Shown here: piece by piece, positions 1 to 9,861 of the stretch | Position numbering within the stretch: the first letter of the stretch is position 1 | How the letters are laid out: every line of letters starts with the position of its first letter | From: Acanthosoma haemorrhoidale | Lineage: Eukaryota > Arthropoda > Insecta > Hemiptera > Acanthosomatidae | DNA: 64,000 nt | Reading direction: 5' to 3' | Assembly (NCBI GenBank): GCA_930367205.1 | Contig: OV884009.1 | Location: forward strand, 97,919,189 to 97,983,188 | Translations under genes and position numbers: made by a program | The notes under the pieces: model-generated | What the model was told of the DNA's origin: nothing | The model's input: the letters and a program-made list of their open reading frames with translations, nothing else | Database searches by the model: none

Positions 1-2029
1 CAATGTAAATAAATAACCATTGAAATGTCACTTAGAGGAGTGTATATTTTTATATCCCTAAACTCACGTCAAAAGAATAATTAATTTTAATTACTATGTT
101 TTTATATAGAGACATACACTCTGTAGATAATTACAGGTTCTCAAAATCACCACTGACCGCTATTAACGCTTTCCGGTTGACGTTAAATGTTATCACTTCT
201 AGTTGAGGTGATGGGCATTGATGAGATGATGACTGGTTTGGAAATGATGCAAGATGACTTATATTACCTTTTCTCGTCTCATGACAGCCAGGATTATCAC
301 AGACGCGTTGGTCGTTGGGAAATCTCCTTGTTAGTGTTACATAATTAAATATCCCTAAATACTAAATACGTCTAGTAAGGTTTTAATCCCAACAGGATCA
401 TTTATTGTACTTTACATTACTTTTTTTTAACACTAACGTTTGTTGATTTTTAAGCCTTAAAGTCTTTCAAGTGACGTTCAAATATCTTTTAAACCGCAAT
501 GGCCTAAATAATATTACGAACATATAAGAAGATAAAACTTAATTAACGCATTTCCTTACAAAATTCACACAGAATTACTTTTTGTATTTAAATAATTTGG
601 TAATCCTTTTTATGTTATGTTGTAGAGCTATATTATAATAATACTTACTCAATTTTCTAATAGTAGAAAAGACAAATAAAAACCTGATCATTTGCAAAAA
701 AAAAAAACCTATTTACACATTGAATAAAAATGATTGTAAATTTCATAAAAAACAATTGAAAATTCAAATTAAATTAATCTTTAAGGGCATCATAATCGAA
801 GATTTCTGTAACAAAAATTTGTTTAGCCAATTTCATTACTTATAATGTGAAATTGGTACTCAACTAAAATTATGGGGTAAGGATCTGTCTGTGGTCAAAC
901 CAAGCTATTGGACTGATTTTGAGCCCGGGATGTGTGCGCAGTTTGAGGAAAAGTGGGATTTGAGGAGTAGAAACCTGGATTTGAGGAGTGGGAACATAAT
1001 AGATCCATGGATAATGATTTTTTTGACTGGCTGCTGACTCAAAGGAGGGGGCTCTACTTCCAACGATAAGGGTCATAAAAACGATTGAATCTACTTCAAA
1101 TTTCTAGGGACACCTCTAAATATGCTGATTTTGGATTGATAGCAAAACCATTACGTAAAACAAACAGTTACCGTTTCGTTAAATTTGAAACGTTCTCAAG
1201 TACAGCTTGACAGCTCTTTTAAGGTTAAAAGTTTCTAATGGCTGTTGGATACTAAAACAAAAAAAGAATTTTACCTATATTTTTTAAATTAAATTTTTAA
1301 AGGCCATCAATAGAAACCGCATATTTAATATCATTGAGTCAATTTTACTATAATTTTATAATAGTTTATTTTTTAACGATATTTTAAATTTTTAAATGTT
1401 TATTTTATTTGTTGGAATGGCTATTTTCAGTGGCGGCGATGGATTAAAAAACTTAACAATATATTTTAATAAAAAATAACGAGTAATCTTTAAATCCTCT
1501 TTAAGTATCTCTGGATATTGTTTAGTCATGGTCAATGGTTTTTTATTTCGTTTGGGCATTATTCAGTCCACCAATGCAGTCGTTTAAAATAGATCAAATT
1601 CTTTAAAATAACGCAAAAAGTTGTGAGGTTACCTAATCATGGATTCTAGTATTTACTGGCAAGAGATTCCACCATGGTAGGCAGGGAAGAATGGATCGGA
1701 CAAATAGTAACCAATACTTGTTAGTCAAAGAAAAAATATACTGGCTGGATGAGGAAGAGTAACAAGACGATCCTCCTTCCCTCGTACAGGCTAGCTCAGT
1801 TGGTAGATCCCTCGACTGGTGGGAAAGTCCTGTTCTTAAAAGTATATTGTTTGTTTGGCTGAAGATCTTTAACGATTATTGAGTATGAATAAAAAAGGTA
1901 TGGTAGTGGATTGTGAAATATCGTAGAATATTGATCGAATGATTCTTAAAAAAAATATTTTTTTCGATCATAGATAGCAGGCTTTATTTGCTTAACCATC
2001 TCAATCCCTTAAAACATTCTCTTCAAAAT
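1..2029. other. AT-rich DNA without recognisable gene
   Basis: No coding region or repeat could be supported. The stretch is AT-rich with short homopolymers. A tRNA-like A-box (TAGCTCAGTTGG, about 1793-1804) is followed by a weak anticodon-arm-like stretch, but no intact T-arm or acceptor stem follows. It may be a decayed tRNA or the head of a tRNA-derived SINE. The short open frame on the minus strand at 870-1076 resembles nothing I recognise. Confidence 0.4.
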
Positions 2030-2262
2030 AGTTATTGTCATAAAATTAGAATGGTCAATGTTCTCATTCATACCATATTTCTAAACAGCCCAGAGACCTC
2101 CCAAATCCACAGGCTGTCACCTCCCTCGCGTGCCAAAGAGGAATCGGTCTTGGAAGAGGAAGTCTTGGGAAGTCCCCGACGCTTATTTATCAGCCACGTC
2201 ACCGGATACGATTCAGTGAAGGCTGACCAAGAGGATGAGAGCCACAGACGCTTAGGATCATA
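2030..2262 (-). repeat. Jockey-1 3'-end fragment, 5'-truncated copy
   Basis: This stretch matches, with many substitutions, the sequence downstream of the reverse transcriptase in the Jockey-1 relics at 3655-3976 and 35515-35830. Shared blocks include the run around 2063-2085 (CATTCATACCATATTT) and the block around 2145-2175 (AAGTCTTGGGAAGTCC). Read on the minus strand it is the 3' tail of a non-LTR retrotransposon without its coding part, as expected for a 5'-truncated insertion. It carries a small extra insertion near 2143-2157 relative to the other copies. Confidence 0.7.
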
Positions 2263-3654
2263 ACATCCATACAAATTATTAGTAACAAAGTCTTACAGGA
2301 AAAAAACAAAAAAACTTTCAAAGCTACATTTTCTGGAATTTATTCATGAGTTGATGTTATAATTTTAGAAAACCTTCCAGTGTGGTTTAAACAGTGGACA
2401 TGCCACTATATCCATTTCGTACTCAACCAAACGTTCTCCAATAATAAATCTTTTTCATCAACCTAAGCCAACATCCCAACTAAATCATCAACTCATATAT
2501 ATTTTCTGAAATATTGGTTTTGCTTAAAGACTTGTGTGTTATTTACCATGCGAAATGATTTTTGGCCTTGCTTGAAGGTTGAGGCTCTACTTCGATCATT
2601 TACGTAGTTTTTTAAAAGGATTCACTCGATTTAAGCCGTTAAAGATATATTCCACAACTATGGCTAAAAATGGCTAAAATTATAAATTTTAGCGGCAAAA
2701 ATGTTCCTAGCTCAGAAAAATAAAGACATCAATTTCTGCCCCCCCTCCCATTGTTAACACATCAAAGATGGCAAAGTATAAAAGTTTTTATTTACAATTT
2801 AAAATAATTTGAAAAAAAAATCATAATTCCTGTCTCTTTCAAAAAAAATCATAAATATATTGCAGATTTTAAAGTGAACCTTCACTTCCTCTGGAGAACA
2901 TCTTAAAAACCTTGTAAACCTGCGCTAAAAAGTGAGAGAAAAAATCCACCAAGGTGCATTTCAAGGAGCTACACTATCCTTTCCATCTTACACGACTATG
3001 CAGATTCATCTCTAAACCTGACAAACCGGCTAGATAAATTATTGAATAAATACGACATTGTTTAGATGAATGTGTTATCATGAAAAAGTATCTGATTTCT
3101 ACTTCACAAAACTCAATTGTAGTAGAGGTGTGTGAAGAGAAGGCATGATTGGAATGGAAGCTGCTACCCGATACACGGAACTGGTGGCAGGAGTCAGTTA
3201 GGCCTACTTGGTTCATTGCACTCAAGAGCACCTCTGGTTGCTCTGGTCGACTCTTCCCTCCTATCCCCTTCTGCTTGTCTTGTATTAAATAAGACCTAAT
3301 TACAAGATCAATTGTATTACTTGTTTACTTGTTTCTGCGCATATTTTGTGACGGCAATTAAATTTTTGTTGTTTCACCATTTTGACGAAAACCGAAAGTT
3401 GTTTTGTAGTTAAGTAAATAATAGTCACTCCCTGGCTTAGTAAACTCATTTTTTTTTGGCTTAGCATCTTGATACTTATTCATCAATAACGATCATTTGA
3501 CCAAAACATATCATTTTATTTGTTTAATCACCTATTAGTAATCGTCTCTTTAACTAATTCAACAAAAAAAATAACTAAAACCTATTGAATTTGTAACATG
3601 AAACATGCTATTCCTATTGCCGGCTATCAAAACTTTCTTTTTTTATTATTGAAA
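2263..3654. other. AT-rich spacer without recognisable gene
   Basis: I see no supported gene or repeat here. Homopolymer-rich, AT-rich sequence dominates. Minus-strand open frame 2974-3231 has no motif I recognise. Confidence 0.4.
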
Positions 3655-3976
3655 CTTTATTGTGCCAGAATTACAATCTGGCAATAAGTAATTGTGATAA
3701 AAGTTCTCATTCCCCATATTTCCAATTTGCATGCAGTCGCTCATTCATACAATATTTACAAACAGCCCACAGACCTCCAAAATCTACATGGTTGTCACCT
3801 CCCTCACATGCGAAAGAGGAAACGGAGTCTTGGGAAGTCCTCCACGCTCCTCTGTCAGCCGCGTACCGGATACGAGCCAATGCAGTCTGACGAAGAGCGC
3901 GAGAGCCCCATAGGCTCAGAACATGATTGGAAACTGGCGATTGCCAGGACTCCCACTTTTACGCATTTATAGCAGG
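3655..3976 (-). repeat. Jockey-1 3' untranslated tail
   Basis: Follows the reverse transcriptase frame, which stops at 3977. The tail recurs in full or in part at 2030-2262, 14630-14885, 35515-35830 and 53991-54195 (opposite strand), and as about 75-bp pieces inside both Tc1 copies (23886-23960, 56121-56195). On the minus strand it ends with CACAATAAAG followed by A-rich sequence, so it includes the polyadenylation region. The distribution of copies sharing this 3' end but with different 5' limits is the signature of target-primed reverse transcription. Confidence 0.8.
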
Positions 3977-5321
3977 TCACGAGACCACTACCGTTTCAGT
4001 CTCCGAGGAGGATTTAAAGGGATGAGAGGAGCAGTGCAATGACTGTGCAACGGAATTAGGGTGGTTGGATAGGTTACTATGGAATTTCATGAACTTGGAA
4101 GGGATGAGTTCAAGAATATAGGGTATATTAAGATCGTTATGAAGAGTCTTATTGCTAACGTAATAACGGGCAATTACTATTGTTCTCAGGACTTTTGATT
4201 GAAAGGATTGGATACGCTTTATATTCGACTTTTTTGCTGTCCCCAAAAACTCTAATCTGTATGTCCAGATTGGCTTAAGTATAACTTTGTAAATTAGTAA
4301 TTTATTTTCCATTGAGAGATGGGATGTCCTTTGAAGTAGTCTGTACAGTTGTCTAAAGCGTCTGTTTAGTTTGTCTTTTTAGCCTCGTATGTGGGTTCCA
4401 GGTCAGCCGTTTGTTGAGATGGAAGCCTAAATACCGCCGTATCTCGGATACAGGGAGAGAAACATAATTAAAAAAAAAAACTAGTGGCCGAGACTTGTGG
4501 CAGAGGTTGAAGGTAATGTGGGAACATTTTGTTTCATTAACATTGATCCGCCATTGGCTGCACCAATGCTCGATCTCATCAAGGTGTTTTTGAAGGTTAT
4601 AGGATGCTATATCGGAGTCTGGGTGGGATGACAAGACTGCATTGTCATCTGCAAATGTGGCCAAGATGGTATTGGGGGTAGAGGGGACATCAGCGGTGTA
4701 TAGGTTATAGAGGATGGGACCCAGGACACTGCCCTGTGGAACTCCTGCTTTTATGTGATAGTAGTTAGAATATTCTAAGCCACAGCGAACTTGGAAGAAG
4801 TGGTTTGAAAGGCAGGACTGTAGGATTAGGAAATGGTCTGTGGTAAATATGTTTTGAGCTTGTAAAGCAAATCTGCGTGCCAAACCCTGTCAAAAGCTTG
4901 ATCTCCAGAAAGACACCAGAGCAATAATATTTGGTTTCAAGGGTTAAGGAAATGTGATCAACAACGCGAAGGCCATGTTGAGCAGTGGAATGTCGTTAAC
5001 GGAAACCAATCTGGTGTGTAGGAAAACGGTTTTTGGAGTCAACAATTGGAAGTAGACGTATTAATTTAGTAGGAGTTTTTCAAATATTTTTGAGAGGATG
5101 AGGCGTCATTGAGTGGTCTACTGGGTTCGGGGAATAGGAGTAACAGAATGTTTCCAGGGAAAGAAATGTGGGTCGTTTGGATAATGCAATTATAAATGTA
5201 GGTTAGGAAGATTATGGGTTTAGGAGGTAGTTGTTTGAGAATTTGAGGAGTAAGGAAATCATATCCAGGGGATTTTCGGTAAGGTAAGTTTTTCAGAAGG
5301 CATTTGACCTCAAAGGTGTTA

Positions 5322-5326
5322 ACGGC
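5322..5326. repeat. Target-site duplication ACGGC, left copy
   Basis: The five bases ACGGC directly precede the LTR at 5327 and recur directly after it at 5930-5934. A 5-bp duplication is what LTR-retrotransposon integrases make. Confidence 0.75.
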
Positions 5327-5929
5327 TGTCGGGTCGTCACGAGGGGGGTGCCTAGTTACCCTACCGCTGTCCGCGAGGGAGAGGTCTCTCCCAAGGAGCG
5401 TCTAGTTTTAGCAAGACGAAGGCAGATAATCCCACTAGGAGAGTGTGGGGTCTGACAAGGCCGGACTAAAACATAGCGAGGTTAGGAAGAGAGATCCAGA
5501 GGTTTTCATAAATGAGAAGGCCAAGTCTTGAAACATCAGTGCAGCTGTAAGTCCACCAGTTAGAGAGCCGTTATTAGAATGATTTACAGGCAAACACCCG
5601 GGTCTATTTATACTAGGCTGTGCCTCGTTAGTATTCAATGTTGAAAGGTGTGATTGTGGCCAATGGTATCCCAGTTTGCTGTGGCGCTTTGTTCTCAGCA
5701 GTGACCCAGGCCTAGGTCTGGGTCGCCCGCTACCTGCTCTACCCTTTCCAGCCTCTAACTAGTTTTTGTTTGCAGCTGCGTCTTTTATTGTTTACAACAT
5801 TTACAATTACTTATGGTCTGGTAATCTTATTTGCATTTGTTTTAATTTTACAACATATTATAACCAATTTAGAATATATATACAATAGAGTATAAAGTAA
5901 TTTATATTATGTAGCTAGCGGTTGCTACA
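5327..5929 (-). mobile_element. Solo LTR (603 bp) inserted in Jockey-1 RT
   Basis: Begins TGTCGGG and ends GCTACA, giving the TG...CA ends of an LTR. It is flanked by ACGGC on both sides, and the Jockey reading frame continues when it is removed. On the minus strand a TATA box (TATAAATA, about 5605) lies about 280 bp before the LTR end, so transcription would run toward lower coordinates. No internal retroelement sequence adjoins it, so it is most simply a solo LTR left by LTR-LTR recombination. Part of it resembles 7555-7810 and, on the opposite strand, 58320-58670. A near-palindrome centred on CCTAGG lies at about 5702-5723. Confidence 0.8.
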
Positions 5930-5934
5930 ACGGC
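5930..5934. repeat. Target-site duplication ACGGC, right copy
   Basis: Matches the five bases at 5322-5326 on the other side of the solo LTR. Confidence 0.75.
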
Positions 5935-6308
5935 TTTTGATGGAAGTGAGTAAATCTTCTACAGCAGTGCTATGAGTATGGTTTTGATGAGAAAAGTGAG
6001 GTGTGAAAGTATGGAAAAGATACAGAGCGAATTCTTCCTACCTATCCCCCTCCGAAGCCGCCCAGGACCCATCAACACGACGGAGAGGGTGTGAAACAGG
6101 ATGATATTTTAGGATTTTTTTAGTTACATTCCACAGGGAGTTATCCCTGGTAGACAGAGAGGAGAGGTTGGAATTAAAAAAATCGGAATGGAAGGATGCC
6201 AATGCCGCTTTACCAATCTGCTGTACTGATTGTTCGAGCGGCGATCAGCTGGATATTGGGATCTTTGCCACACTGTTCTGGAGTGGCGTTTAGATTGGAT
6301 TAGGTCTT

Positions 6309-6944
6309 TCAGATTTTGAGGTAAACGATTTTGATTGTGAATTTTTGCTCTCTGCCCCGAACTACATCAGAATAGAGACTGGAGGCCACAAATTTCTGGC
6401 TGGGCCTCTTCTTATTGCTAGTTGCTCCTTTTCTGGCCGACGACGTTGTTCGCTCCTGGACTTCAGGATTTTGTAAGCCTCGCAGCCCTTGAAGCCCTTG
6501 ATGGCAGAGCACACATACTGCAGGCGATTTCTGTGGCTTCTTACACAATTCAGTTTTGTGCTGCCCAATGCTCTTTACACATCTGGGAGGGTGGTGACAG
6601 TAGGTTTTGGTATGCCCATATGCCTGACAGTTATGGCACTTGACGATGTCGCTTCTTGGGTTCCGTTTTTCGACCTGTATTCTAGTGTAATACAGGTGTA
6701 TTAAATCGTATATTTTCTCCACGCCAGGTGTTTGCTCGAGATCTACCAAGAACAAAGGTAACACCGTTTTAATAGCTTCCTCTTGTTGCCTTTCCTCACG
6801 TAAAATGTTCGTTATTTGGCGAACTTTGAATCCTAGATCTGGGAGTTCGAATTCTATTTCATCAACTGGTGTGGTTGGATGCAGATTTCTGATCACTACT
6901 TGTAGCGACCTTTCCTGTTTCAGTGGATGTGTATGGAAGTCAGC
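6309..6944 (-). pseudogene. Jockey-1 ORF1 (gag-like), truncated
   Basis: Open frame of about 211 codons without an in-frame ATG, so the true start is lost. The first half has the layout of the pre-C2HC domain that precedes the knuckles in Jockey gag proteins (PTTPVDEIEFEL, then KIYDLIHLYYTRIQVE). Zinc knuckle 1 is intact (CHNCQAYGHTKTYC, CX2CX4HX4C). Knuckle 2 has lost its second cysteine to serine (CVKSIGQHKTELC). The third cysteine cluster is disturbed by a frameshift: its continuation sits in the neighbouring frame. In Jockey elements ORF1 binds the element RNA and takes it to the nucleus. Its end lies against the post-endonuclease part of ORF2. Confidence 0.8.
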
Positions 6945-7240
6945 CAAGTTTCTTCCAAATATTTAACTATCGCTCGATATGTATCGGGAGTGTCTGGAGA
7001 CATCTTTGTGTCCCGAGACCGATTGAGGCACATATATTTGCCCGTACTATGAATTTTACTCCTTTGAGCACATATCAATTTCAGTCTATAACTTTTCAAC
7101 TCTTAGTTGTGAAATGTTTTGTTCCTATTTTATTTTCTCTTTTTTTTCCTCCAAATTTTCCGAATTTTAGCCAACAAATAATGAGCATATTACGAGGTGG
7201 TGTGGAATATGCCTTAAACTGGAGGTTGGATTGAATGAAA
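6945..7240 (-). repeat. Probable Jockey-1 5' region
   Basis: Sequence just 5' of the gag relic. Its distal part (about 7165-7230) resembles 15515-15570, including AATTTTA-CCAA-AA-TAAT followed by ATTACGAGGTG versus ATTTCGAGGTG. That second site is directly followed by the 190-bp tandem repeat. The likeness suggests shared 5' untranslated sequence, but I can only compare by eye. Confidence 0.4.
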
Positions 7241-7554
7241 TGTATTTTCTAAACTATAATTGAAATTAATTTGAATAAAAATGATGAACAAATTACAGAG
7301 GTCTATCAGTGAATATACTCCTTACTTTATAAAACGTTGGTTTCAAGATATGCATGAGTCCAGTGCAAGACCTCAGCGCCTCAAAAGTCCGCCCGAGGCC
7401 AGTCCATATCCCTAAGTTTCGTCACACAAACAACTAGATCCACTCCAGGTAGATCCCCAAAACCAAGTCCCTTCCAGAAGAACTGCCAAGGAAGTGCCTT
7501 GGGCTGTGTCATTTGAATGCTTGTATTTGGTCCTACTGGACCTAGGTGCTTTAC
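7241..7554. other. Spacer, nothing recognised
   Basis: No gene supported. It has a somewhat higher GC content after 7370 and may be a diverged part of the LTR-like repeat that follows. Confidence 0.3.
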
Positions 7555-7810
7555 ATTAGCGCCGGACTAAAATATAGCGAGACAGCCATGGTTCGAGTAG
7601 AGCAGCAAGCGCCAGTGCAGAGAGAGAATGTGCGCAGTGCTCACTTCAGGTGCCGGGTTCCGTAAGAATGAAAAATGTCTCCAAATCTCGGCCTTATATA
7701 GGCAGGTCAGAGGCTGGGCTACACCCGCGCCATAGTAGCTTCAGCTGTGTCGTGCACTAGTCCCCCCTCTCTTAACTGACGCCTAAAGTTTTTGTTATTA
7801 AAATATGGAA
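7555..7810 (-). repeat. LTR-like repeat, diverged copy with TATA box
   Basis: Shares a block with the solo LTR at 5327-5929 (GCCGGACTAAAA-ATAGCGAG near 7561). It shares a longer block with 58320-58670 on the opposite strand (ATGGTTCGAGTAGAGCAGCA at 7588 compared with a CCATGGTTTTGAGTAGAGCA version there). On the minus strand a TATA box (CTATATAAG, about 7691-7699) sits at the same relative place as in the other two copies. Ends and target-site duplication not found. Confidence 0.55.
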
Positions 7811-8150
7811 ACGTAGGTGGGTATTTTCTGGGCCAAGAAGAGAGGAACTTCTATTTATTTGTGGTGAAGAAGTTGGTACATCCTCCATATTGACTCAAAC
7901 AATTCCTTCTCTTTCGTGTTCTGTCATTTCAAATTAGGATGCGTTAATCTTTGTAAATATTTGATTTAAGTAATAGAATTTAAGTTTAAGGTAATGTTAT
8001 ATTTTAAGCAGGGGAAAGCGTATTTTTGACGATGAGAGAGGTGAGGACAGACAAGAAGTGGGGGTAATGGAGGGCACTGAGTCAGCGAGTGAGAGAGAGG
8101 ACATCGAGAGACAGACGTAACCGCTGGTGGATTAAGCCGCTCAGAGTGAG

Positions 8151-8401
8151 GACCTCTTTTTTTATTTGGAACAGTTCAGTGCCAGTATTTCGGACCTCTT
8201 TTTTATTTGGAACAGTTCAGTGCCAGTATTTTGGACCTCTTTTTTTATTTGGAACAGTTCAGTGCCAGTATTTCGGACCTCGTTTTTTAATTGGAACAGT
8301 TCAGTGCCAGTATTTCGGACCTCTTTTTTTATTTGGAACAGTTCAGTGCCAGTATTTCGGACCTCTTTTTTTATTTGGAACAGTTCAGTGCCAGTATTTC
8401 G
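8151..8401. repeat. Tandem repeat, about six 42-bp units
   Basis: Units start at about 8151, 8193, 8234, 8276, 8318 and 8360. Each has GACCTC, a T-run, ATTTGGAACAGTTCAGTGCC and AGTATTTCG. Copies are nearly identical, differing mainly in T-run length, so the expansion is recent. Because 42 is a multiple of three, open frames run through the array on both strands (8089-8418, 8166-8465, 8162-8485). I take these as by-products of the repeat, not genes. Confidence 0.9.
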
Positions 8402-9836
8402 GACAGCCATGCTATTGAAAGGACGTAGGACGAGGATCCTCTCACCTACCCAGCAGGGGAGTTGAAGATAACTGCTCAAGTGCACGTTAATACCTTAGCC
8501 TCGGAAGGATCACGAGGAGATATTGCCATCTAGTATGACAAGTCGACCATTTTTGCCTTTTCGGTTTTTTTTTGTCTTTTTAGCAATGAAAGAAAAATGA
8601 GTTTAGTTAACAAAACATCGACTCCTACTCCCTTCTGTTTTTTTAATATAATAACTAAACTTAAGTTATGAACACTTACAGAACTAATATCACGAGTATA
8701 GTTTTAATGTAGTAGTTTTAGTTTTTCTAAATGCTAGGAAGAAAACTGGTTGTAGGATTTAAATTTTTATATTAGTTTTTCTTTAAAAAAAATTCTTACG
8801 TACTAAATCTTGTGTTTTTGGTGTAAACCCCTTTGGTTTATATACAGGTAAATTACCGAATTGTTTGGACGCAAAATAAAGACTGTTTCGATTAACTGAG
8901 ATAACTGCTTAATGAACTATAAACAGTAGCATAGGATCGCAAGAATAGGCTCCTTCGACAAGCGTGTGTACACAACCAGTGTTCACACCGGAATGAATCC
9001 AAACCAGACCTTCTAGTTGTGGGCTGCTCAGCATGGTGATGAGCTTGCCCCCTATTCTTGCATCTCCGGATCTGCTGGTAGAACCAGTCTGTCAGGCCCA
9101 CATATATATATTTTCGATGACTAAGTTTTTTTAAGTTAAACGTCCAGCTGATTCCAGTTTAATTTAGATTGATCTTCAATAAAGTACCAACTGAATAAGA
9201 ATAATTTGGTATCATCCGTGGATATTTTAAAAGAGATTATTTTCTTGGTACCAAAACTTCATAATTTGCTGCGTGATAACACAATGAATGTTTACCGGAA
9301 AGACTTGGACCAGCCTCGTACGCTGATGAGTGATGATGTGTAGTGTTTATTACTAGAGGATGTGAGTGTGATCATTAGGCCGTTGGAAAGTCTGTAATTA
9401 AGGTTCTTTTGAGATAACCATCTGACGTCAACTGATGTTCCGGTATCCTTACCTTGTCCATGTTGAAGGATTTGTTTATTTCCTGGTTATGTACTAACCC
9501 AGTTACTAATTCGTTAAACTACAGGACGATTCTACTGTATCCAATCTGGGATTTAAGATGCCTGACTACTGACTGCTTTTGACAGAAGTATAAAGAAGCT
9601 TAGAAAGTATAAAGGCTTAGAAATGTTGAAAGTTGATGCGGTGGGAAGCTAGTTTTGCCCATGAAAATTTATTGATGATGGTCAAATTGTTTCACGACTA
9701 GCTCCACGCTCTTGTTGTTAACGTTTCTGACTGCTTTAAGAAATGAGATCTGAAACAAAGTCCAATCAGGTTCAAAGTAACCTATAACAAAAAGATTAAC
9801 ATCTTCGCTCTTGAATATAAATAAAATCTTCGTTGA
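8402..9836. other. AT-rich spacer
   Basis: No gene supported. The minus-strand frame at 8892-9101 covers a locally GC-richer patch, but I could not tie it to a family. Confidence 0.35.
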
Positions 9837-9861
9837 AATATATATATATATATATATATAA
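9837..9861. repeat. (AT)n microsatellite
   Basis: About 12 uninterrupted AT dinucleotides. Confidence 0.95.

Larger units (their letters stand above)
3977..6303 (-). pseudogene. Jockey-1 reverse transcriptase relic
   Basis: Decayed ORF2 of a Jockey-clade element. Longest open pieces are 4353-4883 (176 aa) and 3977-4312 (111 aa). The first carries the RT core: GVPQGSVLGPILYNLYTADV (motif around the fourth RT block) and the catalytic FADD (the Jockey version of YADD), then the WRINVNETK and YLGFHL blocks. The second is the thumb and C-terminus (KPIWTY, then SNIKRIQSFQSKVLR). Earlier RT blocks (GFR, then the SPGYD block near 5250) are present with frame breaks. The LP-K--FEVK--LKNLPYRK type block continues across the solo LTR, which fixes that insertion's limits. 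No endonuclease precedes it. Confidence 0.85.
3655..6944 (-). mobile_element. Jockey-type LINE relic (Jockey-1, copy 1), endonuclease missing
   Basis: A decayed non-LTR retrotransposon on the minus strand. In element order it has: gag-like ORF1 (6944-6309); the linker that normally follows the endonuclease (about 6303-6060); reverse transcriptase (about 5945 down to 3977, split by a solo LTR at 5327-5929); and a 3' tail (3976-3655) ending in AATAAA-like, A-rich sequence. Family assignment rests on the gag zinc knuckles and on RT motifs read by eye, including GVPQGSVLGP and FADD. The apurinic endonuclease expected between gag and RT is absent. No intact full-length ORF remains, so the copy is inactive. 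Confidence 0.85.

Noticed and set aside
1785..1845. tRNA-like sequence with good A-box
   Set aside because: No intact T-arm, acceptor stem or plausible cloverleaf; at most a decayed tRNA or SINE head.
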